Below are positions 8,190-16,858 of a DNA stretch of 64,000 bases, one piece after another. The stretch spans positions 62,001 to 126,000 of the forward strand of contig CANIVU010000005.1 in NCBI GenBank assembly GCA_947470805.1, given 5' to 3'. The notes beneath the pieces are model-generated. The model saw only the letters and a program-made list of their open reading frames with translations. It made no database searches and had not been told where the DNA came from. Numbering within the stretch: position 1 is the stretch's first letter; each line of letters begins with the position of its first letter. Both the position numbers and the translations under genes were made by a program. This DNA is from Acidobacteriota bacterium. Its GTDB lineage: Bacteria; Acidobacteriota; Terriglobia; Bryobacterales; Bryobacteraceae.

Positions 8190-8633
8190 ATGGGAACGAT
8201 TGTGTTGGGGCTGATGCTGCTTGGGGCGGTGCCGGGGTGTGGAGAGGTGCGTTGCGGGGGGAAGCGGATTTCGAGTGACTTGGATGTGATTTCGTTTTGC
8301 GTGCCGCGGGGGATGCGGGTTGAGTCGGCGACGGGGGAGCACGGGGATGTGCACCACACGGTGCGGTATCGGGGGTATACGCTGCGGATGGTGAGTGGGT
8401 TTTATTTTTCGGCTAAGCGGCCGGATGAGTTTGGGGCGATGTGGGAGGTGTGGAGTTGGGAGAGTCCGCACGGGGAGCGGAGGGAGTATCGGCGGGAAGC
8501 GGATGGGTTGGGGGCGCAGTACATTACGCTGGCGTCGAATGGGTGGGTGGAATATGCAAACGCCCCGGCGGACGTGGCCAGGGCGTTTGACGGGTTGTTG
8601 GATTCGATTTGCTCGTGGCCGCTGGGGCGGTAG
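8190..8633 (+). CDS. Exported protein of unknown function
   Basis: 147 residues. The N-terminus MGTIVLGLMLLGAVPGCGEV is a signal sequence, and the VPGC could serve as a lipobox, so it may be a lipoprotein. The mature part (ISSDLDVISFCVPRGMRVES, then a Trp-rich EVWSWESPHGE segment) matches no family I recognise. It contains further Cys residues in the body, two of them (near residues 22 and 37) able to pair. The gene stands between a minus-strand propeller gene and a repeat element that marks the end of the TonB receptor gene. Confidence 0.6.
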   Translation: MGTIVLGLMLLGAVPGCGEVRCGGKRISSDLDVISFCVPRGMRVESATGEHGDVHHTVRYRGYTLRMVSGFYFSAKRPDEFGAMWEVWSWESPHGERREYRREADGLGAQYITLASNGWVEYANAPADVARAFDGLLDSICSWPLGR

Positions 8634-8643
8634 TGTGGCGAAT

Positions 8644-8774
8644 GGAGAATTAAATCGTGTGTGACACGGTTTATTTTGGGGTGAGGAGGGTGGAAGGTGT
8701 GGATTGGCGCAGGGTTGGCGCCGAGCGATGGCTCGGCGCCGCGGAGAATTAAATCGTGTGTGACACGGTTTTAG
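8644..8774. repeat. Composite repeat with central hairpin, locus 1
   Basis: Two direct copies of a 29-bp unit containing AAATCGTGTGTGACACGG lie at 8644-8672 and 8743-8771. Between them is a perfect hairpin (8717-8740) with 10-bp arms GGCGCCGAGC and GCTCGGCGCC and a four-base loop. The right copy overlaps the stop codon of the receptor gene. The same unit and an imperfect hairpin recur at 20085-20226, again ending in a stop codon. The layout resembles paired REP sequences. The CGTGT-CAC-ACACG core could also act as a weak terminator for the receptor gene. Confidence 0.8.
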
Positions 8775-11700
8775 AAGGTGAGTTTTAGGCCGAGTTGGAG
8801 TTGGCGGGCGCTGGTCTGGGTGGTGGTAATGCGGCCGGCGCTGCCTACGGGGCCTGTCGCGGTGAACACCGTGCGGGCTGTCGGGATCGAGAAGTTCGGA
8901 TGGTTCAGGCTGTTGAACATCTCGGCCCGGAATTGTAGGCCTGCCTTCTCCGTCAGCTTGAAGCGCTTGTTCACGCTCATGTCCATCATCGCCAGGCCGG
9001 GGCCGATCAGGGTGTTTCTGCCGAGATTGCCGAAGTAGCCGGCGGCGGGGAGGGCGAAGGCGCTGGTGTCGAAATACTTGTCGGGGCCGCCCAGCACCGG
9101 GTTCGTGCTGCGGCCGGCGACCAGATCCGGACGCTGCGGGCTGGTGCCGGCTTGGAACCTCGCTCTGGCACGGTCGAAGCCGACCACTACCGAGAATGGG
9201 TTGCCGGCGGAGAAGGTGGAGATAGCGTTCCACTGCCAACCGGCGCCGAGCCATTTGGGCAGCACGGGGGCGGCGGGGAGGTCCCAGTTCCAGAACGCCA
9301 CGAAGTAGTGGCGGACATCGTAGTTCGACAAGCCGCGTTCCGCCTTTCGGCTGTCGGGGTCTTGCGGCAGATCGTTGTCGCCGCCTTGGGTGACCGTCAC
9401 GGACCCGTCGTCGATGGTGCGGGCGAAGTTGTAGTTGAGGCGCACCAGCATGCTGGTGTTGAGGCGGTGCTGGAGGCTCAACTGGAGGGCGTTGTGGACC
9501 GATTGGCCGTCGGTGACTTTGTAGCGCACGCCGGTCAGATTCGGGTTGCGGGTGACGGAGTCCGCCGGGAAGAATTTGCGGCCGTCGGGCTGGATTTGCG
9601 GGAGTGCCTGGTTGCCATCGGTGAACCTTGCCAGGTGGACGCCGCGCTGGCCGGCGTAGCTGACGGTTAGCGCGGTCGCGGTGGCCAGTTGGCGCTGTAC
9701 CGTGAAGTTGTACTGCATGGTGTAGGGGTTGGCGGGGTTGTACTGGAGGACGTCCTGCCGGCCCAGTACGAATGCCGGATTGTTGACCAGCGTTTCGGCG
9801 CGGGGGAAGACGGGGTTGCGGATGCTTCCCAGGACGTAGAAGGGCGCCAGGCGGTTGCCGGCGTTGGCGTAGAAGTCGGTCCACACGGGGTCGAAGAAGA
9901 GGCCGAAACCGGAGCGGATGGAGGTTTTGCCGGAGCCGGTGGGGTCCCAGGCGAGGCCGGCGCGGGGGGCGAAGTTCTTGTTCGACGGGTTGGTGAACAT
10001 GGGGCCGACGGTGGGGGCTTTGTCGGTCAGGATGTTGCGGAAATTGGAACTCAAACCGTTGGTTTCTTCCGGGACGCTGATGCGTTCGTAGCGGACGCCC
10101 AGGTTGAGCGAGAGGCGGCGGTGGAGGCGGATATCGTCTTGGACGAAGAAGGCGGTCATGGACTGGCGCCAGTCGCGGTTGATTTGGGATTCGGGGAGGG
10201 TGAGTTCGACCGAGGCAGGGCGGGCTTGGAGGAAGTCGCTCAAGCCGTTGAACTGGTAGAAGCCGTAGGGGGATTGGGGGCGGCTGGTGGGGAGTTGGTA
10301 GAAGCGGTGGTCGAAGCCGAATTTGAATGAATGGCGTCCGCGGACCCAGCTCAGGTCGTTGCTGAACTGGAAGAGGCGCTGTTCGGAGAAGGACGGGCCG
10401 AAGCGGCTGGGGCCGAGGCTGAAAAAGCCAGTGACGCTGATCTGGCCGAAGGGGCGGCCGGGGAAGAACGAGAGCGAAGCATCAGGCGGGCGGAGATAGT
10501 TGTTGATGCCGTTGCTGTTGGACTGATTGACGCTGAAGCGAACGGTGTTGACAAGGCGTTCGGTGAGGACGCGTGTGGCTTCGACGGTGAAGTAGCGGTT
10601 GTTGGATTTGGTTTCGGCTTGGACGAAGCGGAGAGCGTCGGGGATGGCGACGGTGGCCTTGTCCTGGGTGAAGCGGCCGAAGAGGCTGGTTTTGTCGTTG
10701 AACCGGTGGTCGATGCGGGCGACGAAGAAGTTTTCGTCGACGGACTGGGAGGCGGCGGCGACGTATTCGCCGGTGCCATCGCCGAAGCTGCGGTCATTGG
10801 GCAGGGGGACGAGGGCGAGGTAGGCGGGGACGGCGGGGTTGACGGTGACGCGGGGGCCGGTGGGGAAGATGCCGAGGCGGGCGTTGGCATCGGGAACCAC
10901 TGTGCGGCTGGTGACGCCGAGGCGCTGGCGGAGGCCTTCGTAGCTGGCGAGGAAGAACGTCTTGTTCTTGATGATGGGTCCGTCGACTTCGGCGCCGAAC
11001 TGGTTGCGGCGGAAGGCGGGGATGGGGCTGGATGCGGCGTCGAAGAAGTTCTTGGCGTCGAAGGCGCTATTGCGGACGAATTCGAAGAGCGACCCGTGGA
11101 GCTGGTTGGTGCCGGACTTGGTGACGGCGCTGATGACGCCACCGGCGCTGCGGCCGTAGGCGGCGGAGTAGGCGTTGGTATTGACGCGGAACTCTTCGAG
11201 GGTGTCGACACCGAGGAGGACGCCGGCGGCGGAGCCGGGGGTGTTGTTGTTGGCGTCGTTGATATCGGAGCCATCGAGGACGAAGGAGACCTGGGACGGA
11301 CGGTTGCCGTTGATGACGAGTTTGGTGCCGGGGCCGCCGGAGTCGCCCGTGCGGCGGGAGGGGGTGACGCCGGGTTCGAGGAGGGCAAGCTGGGCGAAGT
11401 CGCGGCCGTTGAGCGGGAGTTCGCGGATGGCCTTGGGATCCATTACGTCGGAGAGGGCGGTGTTCTGGAGGTCGATGAGGACGGCGCCGGCGGTAACGAC
11501 GGCTTCGGTGGCGACGGTGGCGACTTCGAAGTTCAGATTGAGCACGGCCTGCTGGCCGACGGTGAGGGTGATGCCGGTGCGACGTTCAGGGCGGAAGCCT
11601 TGAGGGGCGGCGCTGAGTTCGTAGGCGCCGGGAGTGAGGCGGAGGAAGCGGTAGGCACCCTGGGCGTCGGTGAGGGCCTGGCGTTTGGCGCCGGTGGCGG

Positions 11701-11842
11701 GGTTGACCAGGGTGATGGGGGCGTTGGGGATGACGGAGCCGGAGGGGTCCGATGCCACGCCGGCGAGTTCCGCGGTAGTGGGCTGAGCGAATAGATAGAA
11801 AGATGCGAGCGTCAACAGACTCGCGCGCAGGAGGCAGCGCAT
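8771..11842 (-). CDS. Oar-like TonB-dependent receptor with carboxypeptidase-regulatory N-terminal domain
   Basis: 1023 residues. Order: signal peptide (MRCLLRASLLTLASFYLFAQ); a CarboxypepD-regulatory beta-sandwich (about 25-105: GVASDPSGSVIPNAPITLV, ALTDAQGAYRFLRLTPGAYE); a plug domain (about 115-240: DPKAIRELPLNGRDFAQLA, SYVLDG-like segment); then an outer-membrane beta-barrel ending in the aromatic-terminated strand LQLGLKLTF. Such receptors are greatly expanded in Acidobacteria and are thought to import glycans or peptides, or to serve as adhesins; substrate unknown. A small exported CCxxDxxHHC protein lies 39 bp upstream and may be co-transcribed. The stop codon lies within a repeat unit. 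Confidence 0.9.
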   Translation of the reverse strand: MRCLLRASLLTLASFYLFAQPTTAELAGVASDPSGSVIPNAPITLVNPATGAKRQALTDAQGAYRFLRLTPGAYELSAAPQGFRPERRTGITLTVGQQAVLNLNFEVATVATEAVVTAGAVLIDLQNTALSDVMDPKAIRELPLNGRDFAQLALLEPGVTPSRRTGDSGGPGTKLVINGNRPSQVSFVLDGSDINDANNNTPGSAAGVLLGVDTLEEFRVNTNAYSAAYGRSAGGVISAVTKSGTNQLHGSLFEFVRNSAFDAKNFFDAASSPIPAFRRNQFGAEVDGPIIKNKTFFLASYEGLRQRLGVTSRTVVPDANARLGIFPTGPRVTVNPAVPAYLALVPLPNDRSFGDGTGEYVAAASQSVDENFFVARIDHRFNDKTSLFGRFTQDKATVAIPDALRFVQAETKSNNRYFTVEATRVLTERLVNTVRFSVNQSNSNGINNYLRPPDASLSFFPGRPFGQISVTGFFSLGPSRFGPSFSEQRLFQFSNDLSWVRGRHSFKFGFDHRFYQLPTSRPQSPYGFYQFNGLSDFLQARPASVELTLPESQINRDWRQSMTAFFVQDDIRLHRRLSLNLGVRYERISVPEETNGLSSNFRNILTDKAPTVGPMFTNPSNKNFAPRAGLAWDPTGSGKTSIRSGFGLFFDPVWTDFYANAGNRLAPFYVLGSIRNPVFPRAETLVNNPAFVLGRQDVLQYNPANPYTMQYNFTVQRQLATATALTVSYAGQRGVHLARFTDGNQALPQIQPDGRKFFPADSVTRNPNLTGVRYKVTDGQSVHNALQLSLQHRLNTSMLVRLNYNFARTIDDGSVTVTQGGDNDLPQDPDSRKAERGLSNYDVRHYFVAFWNWDLPAAPVLPKWLGAGWQWNAISTFSAGNPFSVVVGFDRARARFQAGTSPQRPDLVAGRSTNPVLGGPDKYFDTSAFALPAAGYFGNLGRNTLIGPGLAMMDMSVNKRFKLTEKAGLQFRAEMFNSLNHPNFSIPTARTVFTATGPVGSAGRITTTQTSARQLQLGLKLTF

Positions 11843-11881
11843 GTGGGTTTTCTCCCTTGGGATTTGTGTCTGAGTGGGGGG

Positions 11882-12256
11882 CTAGGACACGAGGGAGGGC
11901 GGGCCGCGTTGTTGCCAGGGGCGGATGGCGGCTTGGGGCTGCTGCTGCGCAGGCTGGGCTGGCGGGGCGGCATGGACGGGGATGGTGACGTTGGAACCCG
12001 TCAGGGTTGGTGGCGTGGCGCCGGTTTGGTTGGGGGCCGGGGTGACCTTGCCGTTCGGGAAGAGCGGGCAGGTGGAGAGGGCGCCGATCTGGACGCCGTC
12101 GGCCGGGGGCTGGCCCATTTGCTTGCCGCAGTGGTGTTTGCCATCGCGGCGGCAGCAGGCGGGGAGTTCCTTTTGCTGACCGGCAAGCAGCAGGGGCGAG
12201 ATCAGCGAAAGGCTGAAGGCGACCAGCAGCAGGACGATGGCAGGAATACGCCGCAC
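11882..12256 (-). CDS. Small exported protein with a Cys/His cluster (CCRRDGKHHC)
   Basis: 124 residues. A signal sequence (MRRIPAIVLLLVAFSLSLIS) leads directly to ELPACCRRDGKHHCGKQMG, a compact Cys/His site that could bind a metal ion or form disulfides. The C-terminal half is low-complexity, rich in Pro, Gln and Ala. I recall similar short proteins with a CCRR-GKHHC core from other Acidobacteria, but know no assigned role. It is just upstream of the TonB receptor on the same strand, which suggests joint transcription and possibly a link to metal uptake; this is inference only. Confidence 0.65.
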   Translation of the reverse strand: MRRIPAIVLLLVAFSLSLISPLLLAGQQKELPACCRRDGKHHCGKQMGQPPADGVQIGALSTCPLFPNGKVTPAPNQTGATPPTLTGSNVTIPVHAAPPAQPAQQQPQAAIRPWQQRGPPSLVS

Positions 12257-12290
12257 GCTTCGATTGTACAGGGTTTAGCTAGAATGTGAT

Positions 12291-13100
12291 TTGTTACATC
12301 GACGTGCATTCTTGCTGGGCGGGGTGTTGTTGGGGGCCGATTCGTCGTTGGATCGGGCCTTTCAGCGGATGTACAACTTTGATTTTGCGGGGGCGCATGG
12401 GCTGATTGACGCCTATGTGGCGGCGCATGAGAGCGACCCGATGGGGTACGCGGCGCGGGCGACGGCGCACCTGTTCAGCGAGATGGACCGGCTGGGGATC
12501 CTGGCCTCCGACTTCTTTTCCGACGACGATAAGATTGCCGATAAGAAGAAACTGAAGCCGGACCCGCGGGTGCGGGACGCGTTTTACTGGGCCTCGACGC
12601 AGAGCCGGGAACGGGCGGAGAAGGCGTTGGCCGGTAATGGCGGGGACAAGAATGCGTTGCTGGCGATGGCGATGCATTTCGGGTTGCTGACCGATTATGC
12701 GGCGTTTGTGGAGCGGCGGCAGATTGGATCGTTGACGTATGCCAAGCAGTCGCAACATTATGCGGTGCGGCTGTTGAAGATTGACCCGGAGATGGGAGAC
12801 GCCTACCTGACGACGGGGATCACCGAGTACGTTTTGGGGAGTGTGCCGTTTTTTGTGAAGTGGTTTGTAAAGTTTGAAGAGGCGAAGGGGTCCAAAGAGC
12901 AGGCGATGCGGAATTTGGACATGGTGGTGAAGAAAGGTCGATTTTTTGGGCCTTTTGCGCGGATTTTGATGGCGGTGGTGGCGTTGCGGGAGAAGCGGCG
13001 GCAGGATGCGCGGGTTTGGCTGGAGGGATTGGTACGGGAATTTCCGGAGAATAAGCTGTTGGCGCGGGAGTTGGACAAGATTTCTCCGAAGATGCGGTAA
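12291..13100 (+). CDS. Exported protein with TPR-like helical repeats
   Basis: 269 residues from a TTG start at 12291 (MLHRRAFLLGGVLLGADSS), which opens on a signal sequence with an Arg pair. The rest is alpha-helical with tetratricopeptide-like spacing, for example NFDFAGAHGLIDAYVAAHES, AVRLLKIDPEMGDAYLTTG and the C-terminal LREKRRQDARVWLEGLVREF-PENKLLARELDKI repeat. It is probably a periplasmic scaffold of unknown partner. The next gene begins 40 bp downstream. Confidence 0.65.
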   Translation: MLHRRAFLLGGVLLGADSSLDRAFQRMYNFDFAGAHGLIDAYVAAHESDPMGYAARATAHLFSEMDRLGILASDFFSDDDKIADKKKLKPDPRVRDAFYWASTQSRERAEKALAGNGGDKNALLAMAMHFGLLTDYAAFVERRQIGSLTYAKQSQHYAVRLLKIDPEMGDAYLTTGITEYVLGSVPFFVKWFVKFEEAKGSKEQAMRNLDMVVKKGRFFGPFARILMAVVALREKRRQDARVWLEGLVREFPENKLLARELDKISPKMR

Positions 13101-13140
13101 TCCTTTGGCCGTGAATTCGTCTGTATGCTGTAGAGAGACG

Positions 13141-13746
13141 ATGAGAGCCTGGTTGCTACTCCTTGCCGCGGCGGTTTGCCCGGCGCAGGTGATTGAATTC
13201 GAGTCGGGCGGGTTGAAGTATCAGACCTTGACGAAGAATGGCGTGACGATCATGTTCGCGCATTTACATGCGCGCGTGCGTGAATACGCGACGATGCAGG
13301 TAGCAGTTTCGAATGGGAGCGGAAAGGCTGTGATCATCCGGCCTGACGATTTTGTTTGGGAGTTGGCGGACGGAACGACGATGCGGCCGGTGCCGGCGCG
13401 CCGGGTTGTTTCCGAGATGCTGGACAAGGGCGGGCGCGGGGAAGTGGTGGGGCTGGTTTCGGCGTACGAAACCGGATTGTACGGAATGACGCAACTGCGG
13501 ACGACGAGCGGGTATGAATCGCGAAGGCGGGCGGCGCTGGCGGAAGTAAACTCGACGAAATTGAAGGCCGCGGCGGCGGCGAGCGCGATTGCATTTGTAC
13601 AGATGAAGTTGGCGCCGGGGGAGAGTACGGACGGGGCGATGTTCTATGCCAATGGCGGTAAACCGTTGCCTGGTGGGACTTTACACGTTCGGGCGGCGGG
13701 GGAGATGTTTGAGTTTCAGCCGAGCGAGGGCGGAACGTTCAAGTAG
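13141..13746 (+). CDS. Exported protein of unknown function
   Basis: 201 residues. The start at 13141 gives a clear signal peptide (MRAWLLLLAAAVCPAQ) after a purine-rich GAGAGACG; the open frame continues upstream inside the previous gene. The mature protein is predicted to be mainly beta (LKYQTLTKNGVTIMFAHLHA, AVIIRPDDFVWELADGT) with a central Ala-rich helical piece, and ends in a second sandwich-like stretch (KLAPGESTDGAMFYANGGK). The pattern of a neutral-charge strand followed by APGES..G..F resembles DUF4352-like or immunoglobulin-type sandwich folds, but no firm assignment is possible. Confidence 0.6.
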   Translation: MRAWLLLLAAAVCPAQVIEFESGGLKYQTLTKNGVTIMFAHLHARVREYATMQVAVSNGSGKAVIIRPDDFVWELADGTTMRPVPARRVVSEMLDKGGRGEVVGLVSAYETGLYGMTQLRTTSGYESRRRAALAEVNSTKLKAAAAASAIAFVQMKLAPGESTDGAMFYANGGKPLPGGTLHVRAAGEMFEFQPSEGGTFK

Positions 13747-13773
13747 TTCGGGCGCTGCGGTAGACTTTATGTC

Positions 13774-14676
13774 TTGGGAATCAAACAAATAATCGCTGAT
13801 GCGATTTCGCCAGCCTGTGCCGCGCTGGTCCGGAATGGGCCAGATTGGGCGCGTCAGACCGTATGGAGCCGGGTTTGCGATCCGTATTTGTTCTGGCGCG
13901 AAGGCGTGTTTGAGATTGAGACCAAGTACGGCTTTCAATTCCGGGGAGACAGCGCGGACCTGGTTCCGAAGTACATCCGGTATTTTGGTGTCTGGGAGCC
14001 GGCGATTACGCAGGTTGTGGCTTCGCTCCCGTTGGAAGGGCGGACGTTTATCGATATTGGGGCCAATCTGGGTTGGTACTCTCTACTGGCGTCGCGGTGC
14101 GTGGGGCCGACAGGGAAGGTCGTGGCGATTGAGGCGTCGCCGGAGATTTTTGCCGATTTCCAGAGGAATTTGACGTTGAACGGGTGCCGGAATGTGCGGG
14201 CCGTGAATCAGGCGGTGTGGAAGGAAGAGTCCGAGATTACGTTGTACAGCGGGCCGAGCCACAATTCGGGGATGACGACCGTGTCAGCCGAGTTTGCAGC
14301 GTCCTCCGGGGGGAAGGTGACAGGGCATACGATTCCGGCGCGGCCGTTGGGAATGATCCTGGCCGAGGAGGAGATTCGCACGGCGGGGTTGGTGAAGATT
14401 GACGTGGAAGGGGCCGAGGCGGAGGTGCTGGAGGGGATGATGGACGTCGTGGACCGGATTCCGCAGGACGTGAAGTTTCTGCTGGAGATTACCGAGGACG
14501 AGGCGTCTCACCGGATTGTGGAGACGTTTCGAAGCCGCGGATTCCGGATGTTCATTATCGATAACGTCTACAGTCCGGAGTTTTATCTGGACACGCCGGA
14601 GCAGAAGTTAGTGGAGTTTCACGGGGAGATCAGTGGGCAGGTGGATGTGATTATCAGCCGGGAGGCGTTGCGGTAG
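13774..14676 (+). CDS. FkbM-family SAM-dependent methyltransferase
   Basis: 300 residues. A Rossmann methyltransferase core is visible: RTFIDIGANLGWYSLLASRC (SAM-binding motif I), then KVVAIEASPEIFADFQRNL (motif II acidic residue), NVRAVNQAVWKEE and LVKIDVEGAEAEVLEGM (FkbM signature KIDVEG-E). FkbM-type enzymes O-methylate sugars or natural products. The start at 13774 is a TTG; the preceding Ala-rich region is short. No other glycan or secondary-metabolite genes are adjacent. The cysH operon follows after a 61-bp gap with its own operator-like inverted repeat. Confidence 0.85.
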   Translation: MGIKQIIADAISPACAALVRNGPDWARQTVWSRVCDPYLFWREGVFEIETKYGFQFRGDSADLVPKYIRYFGVWEPAITQVVASLPLEGRTFIDIGANLGWYSLLASRCVGPTGKVVAIEASPEIFADFQRNLTLNGCRNVRAVNQAVWKEESEITLYSGPSHNSGMTTVSAEFAASSGGKVTGHTIPARPLGMILAEEEIRTAGLVKIDVEGAEAEVLEGMMDVVDRIPQDVKFLLEITEDEASHRIVETFRSRGFRMFIIDNVYSPEFYLDTPEQKLVEFHGEISGQVDVIISREALR

Positions 14677-14708
14677 CTGGGGCGTTTGCGGGGTCCTTTG
14701 AATCCATA

Positions 14709-14726
14709 CTATCCTGATAGGGATAG
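14709..14726. promoter_or_regulatory. Inverted repeat upstream of cysH, candidate operator
   Basis: CTATCC and GGATAG form 6-bp inverted arms around a 6-bp centre, 11 bases before the cysH start at 14738. The position suits a repressor site that responds to sulfur or iron-sulfur status. An Rrf2-family (CymR/IscR-like) regulator would be a candidate, but no such gene is in the window. Confidence 0.45.
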
Positions 14727-14737
14727 AGGGCAATGCA

Positions 14738-15454
14738 ATGAATCGGCCGGCGGAAGAGGTACTGCACGAGGGATTTTCCGAGTACGGTACTCGGTTTGCG
14801 GTGGTAACCAGCTTTCAAAAAGAGGGCATGGTGTTGGTGGATATGGCATCGCGGCTGGGCGCGGCGGTTCGTGTGGTGACGTTGGACACGGGTCGATTGC
14901 CGGAAGAGACGCTGGCGATGATGAAACTGGTGGAACGGCGGTATGGGTTGACGGTCGAGCGGGTTCGGCCGGACGCGGGGGAAGTATCGCGGATGGTGGA
15001 GCGATTCGGGGCGGATTTGTTCCGGGAAGAGGTTTTGTACCGGAAGTTGTGCTGCCAGGTTCGGAAGGTGAGGCCGTTGGACGGGGCGTTGGCGGGGTTG
15101 GATGCCTATGCGGTGGGACTGCGGCGAGGACAGGCGGAATCGCGGGAAAGTGTGGCGCAGCGGGAGTTGGTGGGTGGGAAGTGGAAGTTGAGCCCGTTGG
15201 CGTACTGGACGGCGGGAGAAGTGGAAGAGTATACGCGCTTGCACGAGGTGCCGGTGCATCCGCTGTACGCGGCTGGTTATACGAGTATTGGTTGTGGGCC
15301 GTGCACGCGGGCGGTGCATTCTTCGGAAGGCGAGCGCGCGGGGCGGTGGTGGTGGGAAGTGGCCGGGGACAAGGAGTGCGGGTTGCACTTTACGCCGGAG
15401 GGGAAGATGGTGCGGGAATTGGACGTTTTGGTATCGGAGATTGTGAATGCATAA
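14738..15454 (+). CDS. cysH: Assimilatory adenylylsulfate (APS) reductase
   Basis: 238 residues. N-terminal PP-loop fold ([20 protein letters not shown]), then a CC pair (C105/C106) and CGPC (C186-C189). These four Cys bind a [4Fe-4S] cluster in the enzymes that use APS; PAPS-type reductases lack them. The sequence [10 protein letters not shown] and the closing KECGLHF (catalytic Cys of the C-terminal tail) complete the family marks. Reaction: APS + reduced thioredoxin to sulfite + AMP. It overlaps cysC by 8 bp, and the PHP phosphatase follows with no gap. No sulfate adenylyltransferase is in the window. Confidence 0.9.
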   Translation: MNRPAEEVLHEGFSEYGTRFAVVTSFQKEGMVLVDMASRLGAAVRVVTLDTGRLPEETLAMMKLVERRYGLTVERVRPDAGEVSRMVERFGADLFREEVLYRKLCCQVRKVRPLDGALAGLDAYAVGLRRGQAESRESVAQRELVGGKWKLSPLAYWTAGEVEEYTRLHEVPVHPLYAAGYTSIGCGPCTRAVHSSEGERAGRWWWEVAGDKECGLHFTPEGKMVRELDVLVSEIVNA

Positions 15455-15983
15455 AGGATTTGCGTTGTGGTTTACGGGGTTGAGCGGGAGCGGGAAGTCG
15501 ACTTTGTCGGAGCGGATTTACAAGCGGTTGGTGGACTGCGGGGCGAAGGTGGAGTTGTTGGACGGGGATGAGGTTCGCACGCATCTTTCGAAGGGGTTGG
15601 GGTTTTCCAAGGAAGACCGGGATACGAATGTGCGGCGGATCGGGTTTGTGGCGGAGTTGCTGGCCAAGCACGGGGTGATTGCGATTACGGCGGCGATCAG
15701 TCCGTATCTCGAGACGCGGGCGGCGGTGCGGGAGCGGATTGAAAACTTCGTCGAAATTTTCATGGATTGTCCGATTTCGGTGTTGGCCGAGCGGGATGTG
15801 AAGGGGCTGTACAAGAAAGCACTGGCGGGGGAAATTCCGCATTTTACTGGGGTTTCCGATCCCTATGAGCCGCCGGTTGCGCCGGATGTACGGGTGGATT
15901 CGTCGACTGAAGATATTGCGGTGAGTGAGGAGCGGGTGTGGGCGTTGTTGAAAGACCGGGGCCTGATTCCGCTATCCTGGTAG
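15447..15983 (+). CDS. cysC: Adenylylsulfate kinase
   Basis: 178 residues, full length. Walker A motif GLSGSGKST at residues 11-19; [20 protein letters not shown] is the APS-binding DGD-R-GL region; [20 protein letters not shown] and GVSDPYEPP are family blocks. CysC phosphorylates APS at the 3' position to PAPS. With an APS-type reductase next to it, PAPS is not needed for sulfite formation, so the product is probably for sulfotransferases. This fits the sulfatases in the window but is inference. Confidence 0.95.
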   Translation: MHKGFALWFTGLSGSGKSTLSERIYKRLVDCGAKVELLDGDEVRTHLSKGLGFSKEDRDTNVRRIGFVAELLAKHGVIAITAAISPYLETRAAVRERIENFVEIFMDCPISVLAERDVKGLYKKALAGEIPHFTGVSDPYEPPVAPDVRVDSSTEDIAVSEERVWALLKDRGLIPLSW

Positions 15984-16817
15984 ATGGTAGATCTACATAG
16001 TCACACGGATGCTTCCGATGGAAGCGACGCTCCGCTGGAGCTGATTGATAACGCGTTGCGGGCGGGGGTGGGGTCGCTTTCGATCACCGACCACGATACG
16101 TTTGCGGGGTATTTCGCGGCGCGTACCTATGCCGCTTCGCAGGGTCTGGATCTGCTTTGCGGGATTGAACTGAGTACGAAGTACGAGGGGAAAACCGTGC
16201 ATTTGCTGGGGTATTTTCCTGGTTCGGAGCCTTCGGAGGAGTTCTCCGGTTGGCTGGTGGGATTGCAGGACAAGCGGCGGGACCGGAACCGGCGGCTGGT
16301 GGGGAATTTGCAGAAGTTGGGCGTGGAGATCACGTTGGAGGAAGTGGAGACGATTGGAAAATCGCAGGCCGGGCGGCCGCATTTTGCGTCGATTTTGCTG
16401 CGGAAGAAGTATGTGAAGACGATGCAGGAGGCGTTTGACAAGTATTTGGCGGAGAACGGGCGGGCGTACACGGAGCGGGAAGAAGTGCCGTTGGAAGAGG
16501 GGATTCAGCGGATGCGGGCGGCGGGCGGCGTGCCGGTGATGGCGCATCCGGTGCGACTGGGGCGGCGTACGCATGAGGAAGAGATTGAGTGGATTACGGC
16601 GGCGGTGGGGATGGGGATGTTGGGGTTGGAGGTGCGCCACAGCGACCATGATGGGGCGGCGGTGGCGCGGTATACGGCGTTGGCGGAGCGGTTGGGGCTG
16701 TTGACGACGGGTGGGTCGGACTACCACGGGTCGTATAAGCCGGACATTAAGCTGGGCACGGGGAAGAATGGGAATGTCAGCGTGCCGGCGGAGTGGTTGG
16801 AAAAACTGCGCGGATAA
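15984..16817 (+). CDS. PHP-domain 3',5'-nucleoside bisphosphate (pAp) phosphatase
   Basis: 277 residues. The N-terminus is the PHP metal site: MVDLHSHTDASDGS (H-x-H), SLSITDHDTFAGY (DHD) and the GIELST Glu. Later HPVRLG and SDYHG provide further His/Asp ligands. Similar E. coli enzymes (YciV/RnmC) hydrolyse pAp and trim RNA ends. The start codon follows the cysC stop directly. The position after cysC makes sense: PAPS-dependent sulfotransfer leaves pAp, which inhibits other enzymes, so a pAp phosphatase next to cysC would clear it. Family and context agree; substrate is still inferred. Confidence 0.85.
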   Translation: MVDLHSHTDASDGSDAPLELIDNALRAGVGSLSITDHDTFAGYFAARTYAASQGLDLLCGIELSTKYEGKTVHLLGYFPGSEPSEEFSGWLVGLQDKRRDRNRRLVGNLQKLGVEITLEEVETIGKSQAGRPHFASILLRKKYVKTMQEAFDKYLAENGRAYTEREEVPLEEGIQRMRAAGGVPVMAHPVRLGRRTHEEEIEWITAAVGMGMLGLEVRHSDHDGAAVARYTALAERLGLLTTGGSDYHGSYKPDIKLGTGKNGNVSVPAEWLEKLRG

Positions 16818-16821
16818 GGCC

Positions 16822-16858
16822 AGACAAATCCTGGGTGACAGTCACCCAGGATTTGTCT
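16822..16858. terminator. Perfect 18-bp palindrome between convergent genes
   Basis: Left arm AGACAAATCCTGGGTGAC (16822-16839), one centre base, then the exact reverse complement. It sits between the stop of the PHP gene and the stop of ygfZ, whose TAA (16858-16860) overlaps the last base. A long stem between converging genes suggests a two-way terminator, though there is no T-run on either side. A REP-like repeat is the alternative. Confidence 0.65.

Noticed and set aside
10331-11794. 487-codon open frame on the + strand, antisense to the TonB receptor
   Set aside because: Gly/Ala/Asp/Glu-rich low-complexity translation typical of the complement of a GC-rich gene; the receptor on the other strand is clearly real.
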